Assembly (NCBI GenBank): GCA_022842845.1 | Contig: JALHOT010000019.1 | Location: 1 to 59,452, forward strand | DNA length: 59,452 nucleotides | Source of the DNA: Cyclobacteriaceae bacterium | Lineage (GTDB): Bacteria > Bacteroidota > Bacteroidia > Cytophagales > Cyclobacteriaceae | Direction: 5' to 3' | Part shown: piece after piece, positions 52,288 through 59,452 of the stretch | How positions within the stretch are numbered: position 1 is the first letter of the stretch | Layout: each line of letters begins with the position of its first letter | Made by a program: the position numbers and the translations under genes | Notes under the pieces: generated by a model | Seen by the model: only the letters and a program-made list of their open reading frames with translations | What the model was told of the DNA's origin: nothing | Database searches by the model: none

Positions 52288-54345
52288 TTAAATACTAATG
52301 ATTTTTAATTCCACACGTCTGTTCAACGCTCTGTTCTCATCAGAGGTATTAGGGAGTTTTGGCATTTTCTCACCATAGCCCTGGCTGGTATAGCGATCAG
52401 GGGATATCTTATTTTGCATTAAGTAATCTGCAACACTTTGGGCTCTTTTCTTAGATAAAACAGCATTGTAAACATCAGAACCCACATCATCGGTATGCGC
52501 TGCCACCTCTACCTTCAACGTTGGATTTTCATTCAAGAGTTTTACTACACGATTCAGTTCTGTATAAGAAACATCCGAAAGCTGGGCCGAGTTTGATTCA
52601 AAGTTGATATCCTTGAGTGTTAGCTTAGCTTCTGCTTCAAGTTTCTGAAGTTTAAACTCAAGTCCCTTCGCTCCCCCCATGGCCATGTCCAGCGTACCAG
52701 ACTCAAAGGCATAACCCGCATCGCTGGTCACCTCCACCTCATACCTGTCGCCCGCACGCAAAGAGACCATCTGATTACCCGTCACTTCAATGACCTCATC
52801 ACGGTTCTTATTTCGCAATACAACTTTAGATTTTACTTTGGTATTATTGGCAATGTCTGCCACATTTATAAGCACCTCTTTCTTCTCTGGAACCAGCTCC
52901 ATGTACTTTTCAAAATTTCTATAGATTACTAAACCTTTAGTATCGAAATCAAGAATCGCTCCTTTAAAATCCTTAGAGGAAACAATAAGTTCATAAGAAT
53001 ACCCTATAGGTAATTCAGTACTAAGAATTCCGGTTTTAGGATTATTATAAGCATCGCTCAAAAAAGCAGACTCGCCCTTTCTTCTGATCTTAATCTCGGC
53101 ACCGATGGGTTCAAATATTTCCTTGTCATTAACATGGAGTGCCAGTTTAACCGTTTTAAATAATTCGATATCCAGGGTGTTCTCTTTATAGCTCTTCTCC
53201 TTCCGAAGATCTAGTGAGTGCAGGTAGCTTGAGTAGCCATCTTTTTTAAATTCAATATTAAAGCTTCGGCCTACGGGTAAGACGATAGTGTACTTTCCAT
53301 CCTCCTCGTTATTCTTTAATGTAGAAACAACTTCAGAGGTCAGCGCATCGGTAATGACTATATCCACACCTATTCCATTCTTTGTATCCATATCCAACAC
53401 ACTGCCCTGAAGGATATTGTTCATAAACTGCCTAAGCTTATAAGGTATGTCAACAGAGTAAATGTCTTGATCATTATAGGTGTAAAACATTTTATCGCCC
53501 TGGGCAGAAATGCAAGGCAACTGGTCACTCTGTGATGTGTTCACAAAATTAAGCGGCACGGGCACTGTCCAAGTGCCTAAGTTGGTGAGTTGAGACTGAT
53601 AAAGATCAAAGTCTCCATTGCCTCCGGGCCGGTTAGATGAAAAAATCAGGGTCTTGCCATCAGCCATGATACGAGGAGCTTTCTCGCAATCTTGATTGAT
53701 CGGAAAAGGTAATCGCTCAGGTTTACCCCAGGTACCATCTGTATTTCTGATCGATCTGTATATGGATGTACAAAAAATAGCATCTTGTTTTCTTAAATCC
53801 TTGCTTGTAGGCCCCGTCTTATTTTCACGCACAAAATAGAGCGTAGATCCATCGGCACTTATCGATGGAAAAGCTTCGTAACCATCTGAATTAATAATCG
53901 GATCCAATGCTACGGGTTCGCTCCACCCATCCTTTTGTCTGATAGAATAAAAGATATCGTGGTTGCCACTAAAACCTACAGACCTGAAAAAGTATAGTAC
54001 GTTTCCGTCAAAGCTAATGCTAGGTCCGCCTATTAAATCTGTTGAATCTACTTTGCTGTTAATATCCTTTACATCAATGGCACTTCCCCAACTACCGTTG
54101 GGAAGTCTATAGGATTCATACAATCTGTATTTGCTGCCTTGTACATTCGCCTCAAAAAAAATCTTTTTTCCATCGGCAGTAATGGAGGGTGCAAATTCGC
54201 GTACCGTTTCCTGACTTATGGCTGGCCTCTTCGTGTTGGCATAATATGCTGAGGAATCGGAAGGAGGCAACGTTGTCGTTACTTGTGCGGATAAACTCCA
54301 GAAAGCGAATTGACTAATTAAGAATAAAAATACTTGCTTGTTCAT
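52288..54345 (-). CDS. PD40-OmpA outer-membrane protein
   Basis: The 685-residue product has a signal peptide (1-20, SLSAQ), five PD40/WD40-like propeller repeats (about 45-320; FAPSITADGKKIFFEANVQG, PSISFDGNVLYFFRS, KTLIFSSNRPGGNGDFDLYQ), a region of immunoglobulin-like or carboxypeptidase-regulatory strands (about 330-550), and a C-terminal OmpA domain (about 575-685) with INFESNSAQLSD and HTDDVGSDVYNAVLSKKRAQ. The OmpA domain binds peptidoglycan, while the propeller lies in the periplasm or outside. It follows the CHAT gene by 8 bases and probably anchors or presents the complex. Confidence 0.9.
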   Translation of the reverse strand: MNKQVFLFLISQFAFWSLSAQVTTTLPPSDSSAYYANTKRPAISQETVREFAPSITADGKKIFFEANVQGSKYRLYESYRLPNGSWGSAIDVKDINSKVDSTDLIGGPSISFDGNVLYFFRSVGFSGNHDIFYSIRQKDGWSEPVALDPIINSDGYEAFPSISADGSTLYFVRENKTGPTSKDLRKQDAIFCTSIYRSIRNTDGTWGKPERLPFPINQDCEKAPRIMADGKTLIFSSNRPGGNGDFDLYQSQLTNLGTWTVPVPLNFVNTSQSDQLPCISAQGDKMFYTYNDQDIYSVDIPYKLRQFMNNILQGSVLDMDTKNGIGVDIVITDALTSEVVSTLKNNEEDGKYTIVLPVGRSFNIEFKKDGYSSYLHSLDLRKEKSYKENTLDIELFKTVKLALHVNDKEIFEPIGAEIKIRRKGESAFLSDAYNNPKTGILSTELPIGYSYELIVSSKDFKGAILDFDTKGLVIYRNFEKYMELVPEKKEVLINVADIANNTKVKSKVVLRNKNRDEVIEVTGNQMVSLRAGDRYEVEVTSDAGYAFESGTLDMAMGGAKGLEFKLQKLEAEAKLTLKDINFESNSAQLSDVSYTELNRVVKLLNENPTLKVEVAAHTDDVGSDVYNAVLSKKRAQSVADYLMQNKISPDRYTSQGYGEKMPKLPNTSDENRALNRRVELKIISI

Positions 54346-54353
54346 ACATTCGT

Positions 54354-57300
54354 CTACTTACCAATCATAACAAAAGCGCCCCAAAAATAAGGTTCACTAT
54401 ATTTTTCTTTCATCGCTATTTGTGCTTGTCTAAAGGCTTCTTGCTGATTATTGGTGCTTAACCATAATGAGTAAAATTTTACCATTAACTCCTGCGTAGC
54501 CACATCATCTACCTGCCACAAACTCATCATCACAGCCTTTGAGCCTGCTACCAGAAAAGAACGCTGCAAACCATAAACACCCTCACCATTACGGACTTCA
54601 CCCAATCCTGTTTCGCAAGCAGAAAGCACCACCAGGTCTGTATTATCCAAATACAGATTCATGGCTTCATAGGCAGAAAGAGCCCCGTCCTCGCCACTTT
54701 CAATGCTTGCTGATTCTCTGCGCTGTGCTGCGCCTGCCAATAAAATACCTGATCTCAGTAATGGATTATTAAAAAAGGTAGCTTCGTCACCCTCACGATC
54801 ATCCATATCAATATCACTCATAAAATAACCGTGGGTGGCAATGTGTATTAGCTTGGGATTATCCAGTTCTTTCAAATTCTCTTCGCTTGCTTCCTTCACC
54901 TTAAAGCTTCTGGCATTCCATTGCTGTTGAGCCAACAAAGTATTAATCTCATCTACTTCTTTCTCTGTGGCCGGTAAATTCGGAATCTCATTATCAGTAA
55001 AACCATAGGTGCGCGCTAGTGAACGCGTTGCACCAACCGTACTTGTTCCATTGCTGTTAAAATCAACAGCTCCAAACAAGAACGCTCCTTTAGTCGTACT
55101 TGGCAGTTGCTGACTACCTGTGTATATCTCGCTGGTGTTACTCACTAATCCTATAGAGTAATCATCCAGCACCCAACGGTTGTTTTTGGGATTATGCAGC
55201 GTATTGAGATTTACCTTGTTAAAAATGCCATCACTACTTACGTATACGTGTTGCACATCTGCAAGTACTCCAGATAAAGGCCCCCAAAAGTGTTTGTAAG
55301 AAAGTGTATCGTTGAATTTATATTTAATGGTATTTCGATGATAGCGATACAATCGTGTTTCTAACTTGGAGCCATAATTCCAAATAACCAGTGAAGGGAT
55401 TGCTTGATTAGGTTTTAACACCAAGCCAACATAATAAACAGAATCTCTTTCAAGTTTGCGTTTAATGCGGATAATTTCTACTGCCGCTTCATGATCTTTC
55501 AGGGCTGCACTAACTTGCTCTGTTTTTACAAATTCCTGGTCGAATTGGGATTTAAATAATTCTGATCTTTCTGAGAGGGACTTCTCTAAATCGTTTGCTT
55601 TCTGTTGTAATTGAGCTATGTCTACAGGCTGGGCCTTCCGCTCTTCCTCCGACAATGTATAGTAACGCACAATCTCTTCTTTCAGGCTTATCCACTCCTG
55701 AAAAGAAGTGACGAGTGCAGCATCTCCGCTACTTAAAATTCTTGACCTTACCTTGTTGGTGGCGTTTAGGAGAATGGCCTTAGTAGATAACTGAATATCA
55801 TACAATTCCTTTAACACCATCGCAGCCTCCGGCTTATGACTGTTCCTTGCGTAATACTGAACACAGAAGTCCTGATAGGTATCGAACACCGGCTTAATTT
55901 TAGCATAAAAGGCACCCTTTTCCTTTTCACTCATAGAGGGGAAGTTTTCTCTGATTTGCTCTAAATACTTGGCCACCACTTTTTCATAAAGAGATTTTGC
56001 TTCTTCATATTCACCTTTTGCAAATTCTATTGTTGCCAGTCCATAGAGAGACCTTGCATAGTCTGGATGGTCTTCTCCTAAAATCCTTTTGCGCAATGCC
56101 ACACTCTCGCGCCATGCTGCTTCAGCCTTTTCAGGTTGTCGTGTATCCTGGTATAAGGCAGCCAGATTACTCAAGGTTATCGAATAAGATGGATGATCCT
56201 TTCCCACTGAGTTTTCAGTAATCTTTAACACTTGCTCCAGCAGAGGTTGCGCCTTAGCAAATCTGCCTTGTTTTTGATAAACAGTTGCCAGATTTTGCAG
56301 GCTTATGGCAAATTGCGGATGGTTCTCACCATAAGTACTCCTGTCCAGATCAAGTGAACGCAGCAGCAAAGATTCTGCTTCCGGCAATTTTTCCTGAAGT
56401 TGGTATAAGGTTGCCAGGTTTTGAAGAGTGGTTGAATACTCGCTGTGTTTACCACCAAACTGGCTTTCAATTATTTTTTTTGATTTCTCATAAAGCGGCT
56501 CGGCCTCATCATAATTACCCATGGTCAGGTAAAAAGTAGCCAGACCATTGGTGGCCCTGATCTTTTCAGCCTGGGTGCCAGTGCTGGATTTCTCTAGTAT
56601 TGCGATGGCCTTTTTAAACTGAGGCTCTGCCTTCGAGAACTCTCCAGCATATTGATAGTACCTGCCTAAATTAATTAAGGCCGATGCATACTCTTCAGAA
56701 TTATCTCCAAGTATACGGCTTGTAATCAGCAGCACTGAATCAATTTCTTCCTTCGCCAAACGCAATTCTCCCATCTGAAGATTGACAAAGGCTAAATTCT
56801 CAAGCGCTGTTGCATAGGAAAGATTCACTGCCCCTGCATTTCTTTTAGTAATCACAGCGGCCTGATTCAACAAATCACGGGAAGATAGTAACTGCCCCTC
56901 TACTTGCTTTAAAGCAGCGTAGTTGTTAAGCACCGAAGCAAAGATCATGTCTTCTTTTATACCTGCATCGTAAGAAGCAAAAATGCCTTGAACGACAGAG
57001 TCAGCTTTGACTAAGTTACCTGATTGAAGATAAACCACAGCAATACCATTGCTGGCTACTATCCATTCAGCTGATCCTTGTTTAGATTGAGCCGCAGCTT
57101 GTTGATAGGCCTTTAATGACTCCTCGTACTTGGCAGCTCTCAGAAAGGCAACACCCTTTTTGTTGAGAATAGAAATGCCCAATCGGTTTGAAAGGGGGTT
57201 GTTAAGATTTCTTATTGAAATCATTGCTTCGTCCAATAAAATAATCGCATCATCTAATCGGCCCATCTCTGTAAATAATACTGCCAGATTCTGCGATGTT

Positions 57301-58361
57301 TCCGCAAATGCCGGCAAATCTCTTTCATTGGTTTTATCAAAGGCTTGAAGCGATTCACGGTAAAGTTTTTCTGCTCTTGGAAGATCGCCTTGTTGTTGCG
57401 CCAAAGCTGCTTTATTAGATGTAGCCACTGCTGATGAAAGTCCTGAAGAAATGCTGCTCAGGATAGTGAATAAGGCGCTGGCTTCTTGAGACTTTCCCAA
57501 TTTCTGTAAACAGAGTGCTCTGGCATTGATAACTTTAGCGTAAAGCTCTTCTTTAGTTTGATTGTTATCCTCACAATATTTTTGTGCAGCCTGTAGTAAA
57601 ACTTCTGCGGCAGGCCATTGCTCCTGCTTACTTTTTACCTGAGCCAGATTGAACAGCGCTTCTTGGTAGTCCAGTGTGCCCGTTTCTCCTAATTCCTCAT
57701 AATATTTTTTTAGCCAGGAAAAGCTTTCTTCCGCCTCAACAAGCATATTATTGTCAATACTTGATAGACCATAATAGTAACGACTGCTTACTAATTCTTC
57801 AGGGTCAATCGTTTCGTCAACCACCTGAGCAAAAGCTGATTTGAAATACGACTGTGCTTGTAATGATTCCCCTGAAAGATAAAGTGCCGAAGCAATAGCA
57901 AGTTGATTGAGTAAGAGCGGAGGTTCATTTGCTTTATGAAACATCTCTAAAATGCTCCGGGCTTTTTGCAACAGGGTATTGGCTTCCGCGTACTCGCCTA
58001 ATGCTGTTTTAAATTGTGCAGCATTCTCTAATGCGCTCGCATAAGTAAGGTCTTGCTTCCCTTCCCGGATGATGAGTTCTTGTTGAATAAATACAAGTCC
58101 TGTACTGAAGTCACCCCCTGAAAAATAAGTATTCCCCAACAAGCGCAATATAGCTGCGTAATTTTCAGAGGCAGAGCCATCTTCTTTTTTATACGCTTCA
58201 AGGCAATCATTTCCCTCCTTTAAAGCTTCCTCAATATTGCCCTGATCGTAGGCAGCTTGTGCAGACGTAAACATGCCCCGCCATGTTTGAGCCTTTAACG
58301 GGGTAGCAATCAGGAAAAAGAGGGCAATAAACCAACACCGCATAAAATAGGGGATATACAA
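54354..58361 (-). CDS. Exported TPR-CHAT (caspase-like) protein
   Basis: The 1335-residue product has a signal peptide (about 1-25, PLKAQ), many TPR repeats (about 30-830, e.g. YASALINLGRYYQYAGEFSK and later ALYQDTRQPEKAEAAWRESV), a helical region to about 1000, and a C-terminal CHAT domain (about 1010-1335). The caspase-like pair is present: His1177 in HIATHGYF and Cys1249 in VVLSACETGLG. CHAT proteins are peptidases or toxins often controlled by TPR segments. This one has an export signal, so it should act in the periplasm or at the surface, not in the cytoplasm. It leads an operon with the PD40-OmpA gene and the gene at 50071. Confidence 0.9.
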   Translation of the reverse strand: MYIPYFMRCWFIALFFLIATPLKAQTWRGMFTSAQAAYDQGNIEEALKEGNDCLEAYKKEDGSASENYAAILRLLGNTYFSGGDFSTGLVFIQQELIIREGKQDLTYASALENAAQFKTALGEYAEANTLLQKARSILEMFHKANEPPLLLNQLAIASALYLSGESLQAQSYFKSAFAQVVDETIDPEELVSSRYYYGLSSIDNNMLVEAEESFSWLKKYYEELGETGTLDYQEALFNLAQVKSKQEQWPAAEVLLQAAQKYCEDNNQTKEELYAKVINARALCLQKLGKSQEASALFTILSSISSGLSSAVATSNKAALAQQQGDLPRAEKLYRESLQAFDKTNERDLPAFAETSQNLAVLFTEMGRLDDAIILLDEAMISIRNLNNPLSNRLGISILNKKGVAFLRAAKYEESLKAYQQAAAQSKQGSAEWIVASNGIAVVYLQSGNLVKADSVVQGIFASYDAGIKEDMIFASVLNNYAALKQVEGQLLSSRDLLNQAAVITKRNAGAVNLSYATALENLAFVNLQMGELRLAKEEIDSVLLITSRILGDNSEEYASALINLGRYYQYAGEFSKAEPQFKKAIAILEKSSTGTQAEKIRATNGLATFYLTMGNYDEAEPLYEKSKKIIESQFGGKHSEYSTTLQNLATLYQLQEKLPEAESLLLRSLDLDRSTYGENHPQFAISLQNLATVYQKQGRFAKAQPLLEQVLKITENSVGKDHPSYSITLSNLAALYQDTRQPEKAEAAWRESVALRKRILGEDHPDYARSLYGLATIEFAKGEYEEAKSLYEKVVAKYLEQIRENFPSMSEKEKGAFYAKIKPVFDTYQDFCVQYYARNSHKPEAAMVLKELYDIQLSTKAILLNATNKVRSRILSSGDAALVTSFQEWISLKEEIVRYYTLSEEERKAQPVDIAQLQQKANDLEKSLSERSELFKSQFDQEFVKTEQVSAALKDHEAAVEIIRIKRKLERDSVYYVGLVLKPNQAIPSLVIWNYGSKLETRLYRYHRNTIKYKFNDTLSYKHFWGPLSGVLADVQHVYVSSDGIFNKVNLNTLHNPKNNRWVLDDYSIGLVSNTSEIYTGSQQLPSTTKGAFLFGAVDFNSNGTSTVGATRSLARTYGFTDNEIPNLPATEKEVDEINTLLAQQQWNARSFKVKEASEENLKELDNPKLIHIATHGYFMSDIDMDDREGDEATFFNNPLLRSGILLAGAAQRRESASIESGEDGALSAYEAMNLYLDNTDLVVLSACETGLGEVRNGEGVYGLQRSFLVAGSKAVMMSLWQVDDVATQELMVKFYSLWLSTNNQQEAFRQAQIAMKEKYSEPYFWGAFVMIGK

Positions 58362-58587
58362 AATTGCTAAAACTTCTCGAACTTAAAATACCTTGTTATA
58401 GGTATCTGCTTCAGAAACAAATAGGGGTTCGTAAAAGTAATCAACAAAAGGGTAAAAAGCGACCTAATACCAAGAGAAAACCCATGGTAATATATCGCCC
58501 TTAACCAAAGAAAATCAACCTAGCAAATAACCATTGAAGCAATTTTTCACTGCTTTTATTGTTCGTGCCTTCAAGCTATTTCAGCCG

Positions 58588-59452
58588 TTAGGCCTCTTTT
58601 GCTTGTAAGGCGTTACTATTCATCACCTGTGTTTGAATTTGAATAGATTCTTGATGAATCAATTTTAAAAAATCTTTTGAAAAATCTGCACTCATTCCCA
58701 TAGCAAGTCCCATAGCCACACGCGTATGAATAATTTCCTCCCAGCGACTTACCTGTAAAATGGTTACCCCATTTTCCTTTTTGTATTGGCCAATCTTTTC
58801 TGAAATTTTCATACGGGCAGATAATTTATGCATGATCTCATCATCTAACTGATCGATCTGTTCACGCAATGCACCGAGTGTATCTTTAAAACTTACATTT
58901 TCAGATGAAGCAGTTCTGACAATCAATCCATCCAGCAGCTTACTTAATACCGAAGGTGTTACTTGTTGCTTGGCATCACTCCATGCCGCGTCAGGGGTAA
59001 TGTGGCTCTCAATCATCAAACCCGCCATGTCGAGGTCAAGTGCTTTTTGCGATACGAAAGAAATTAAATCGCGTGCACCTGTAATGTGGCTTGGATCACA
59101 AATGATGTCTAAAGCAGGAATGCGTGTTTTCAACTCTATCGGTAATTCCCACATAGGTGCGTTTCTAAAAGGGCCTTTTTCGAACGATGAAAAGCCACGA
59201 TGGATAGCTGCCATTTTTGTAATGCCTGCTTTATTCAATCGCTCCAACGCGCCAATCCATAGTTCAAGATCTGGGTTGACTGGATTTTTTACCATCACAG
59301 GGATATCTACACCCTTTAATGAATCTGCAATTTCCTGAACAGAGAATGGATTAACCGTGGTTCTGGCACCAATCCACAGAATGTCTACTCCCGCTTTTAA
59401 ACAAGCTTCTACATGAGCCGCTGTTGCCACTTCTGTAGTAATTGGCAGGCCA
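58588..59452 (-). CDS. DAHP synthase-chorismate mutase fusion, 5' end missing
   Basis: The visible part (about 287 codons, open to the window edge) begins inside a DAHP synthase barrel (GLPITTEV, IWIGARTTVNPF, MAAIHRGFSSFEKGPFRN, IICDPSHITG) and ends in an AroQ chorismate mutase helix set (about the last 100 residues, LREQIDQLDDEIMHKLSARM with KISEKIGQYKKENG). This fusion makes the first committed compound of aromatic biosynthesis and chorismate to prephenate conversion in one chain, a common form in Bacteroidota. An internal GTG at 59430 is not a real start. The 226 bases before 58588 on the right of the CHAT gene contain no gene I can support. Confidence 0.9.
   Translation of the reverse strand, partial: GLPITTEVATAAHVEACLKAGVDILWIGARTTVNPFSVQEIADSLKGVDIPVMVKNPVNPDLELWIGALERLNKAGITKMAAIHRGFSSFEKGPFRNAPMWELPIELKTRIPALDIICDPSHITGARDLISFVSQKALDLDMAGLMIESHITPDAAWSDAKQQVTPSVLSKLLDGLIVRTASSENVSFKDTLGALREQIDQLDDEIMHKLSARMKISEKIGQYKKENGVTILQVSRWEEIIHTRVAMGLAMGMSADFSKDFLKLIHQESIQIQTQVMNSNALQAKEA

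Noticed and set aside
54354-58361. TPR-CHAT protein as part of a type III-E (Craspase) CRISPR system with the array at 1-1650
   Set aside because: The array repeat is type II-C-like and 50 kb away, no gRAMP gene is present, and the CHAT protein has an export signal.

Overview
The window looks like a chromosome segment of a Bacteroidota bacterium, probably of the Cytophagales (inferred). The signs are a type IX secretion (T9SS) sorting-domain protein, the giant SprA translocon protein, several Bacteroidota-only families (DUF4292, DUF4837), a bacillithiol-type YtxJ, a PD40-OmpA protein, and repeated upstream boxes of the form TAnnTTTG, the Bacteroidota -7 promoter element. There is no rRNA, tRNA, prophage or insertion sequence that I can see. 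Most of the window is ordinary core genome; the accessory-looking parts are the two ends.

Layout. 1-1650: right-hand end of a CRISPR array (47-nt repeats, 29-30-nt spacers, type II-C-like), cut by the window start and without cas genes in view. 1742-2710: a DUF2200 gene and about 600 bases of mostly non-coding DNA carrying a 104-bp tandem repeat. 2707-6222: a T9SS cargo protein, a crotonase and a polysaccharide flippase. 6321-10036: a tight TPR / DUF4292 lipoprotein / EnvC-like operon for cell-envelope work. 10154-16754: tatA, gatA, an MltD-like transglycosylase, a DUF4837 lipoprotein, ytxJ, OsmC, a putative outer-membrane protein and TonB. 16891-20018: ChrA, a 2-oxoglutarate oxygenase, a Tat-exported superoxide dismutase and a 34-residue lysine-rich gene. 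20115-29328: ruvA-sprA, then gcvH-lipA (lipoylation). 29402-32709: NfeD-FloA, two small unknown genes and a soluble histidine kinase. 32841-39445: PaaN, DUF4197, an FMN alpha-hydroxy-acid oxidase, CinA and a lipoyl E2 acyltransferase. 39494-40466: an orphan ParA ATPase with a small partner. 40468-47602: a LytS/LytTR two-component pair, an FAD monooxygenase coupled to a 49-residue gene, a three-gene ABC exporter and a Crp-type regulator. 47646-50090: MOSC, HemJ, SCO and cytochrome c. 50071-58361: a three-gene operon of a secreted TPR-CHAT protease-like protein, a PD40-OmpA protein and a secreted propeller-like protein. 58588-59452: the C-terminal part of a DAHP synthase-chorismate mutase fusion, cut by the window end.

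The most interesting items are the CRISPR array end (degenerate first repeat, possible promoter built into every repeat, possible anti-repeat beside it), the exported CHAT/PD40-OmpA operon, the orphan ParA pair, the Tat-lipoprotein superoxide dismutase, and the tandem repeat. TAnnTTTG boxes repeatedly fall between an upstream possible start and the downstream ATG, and I used them to set the starts of DUF2200, tatA, the 15286 gene, tonB and gcvH. All calls were made by reading the sequence; no database search was run.
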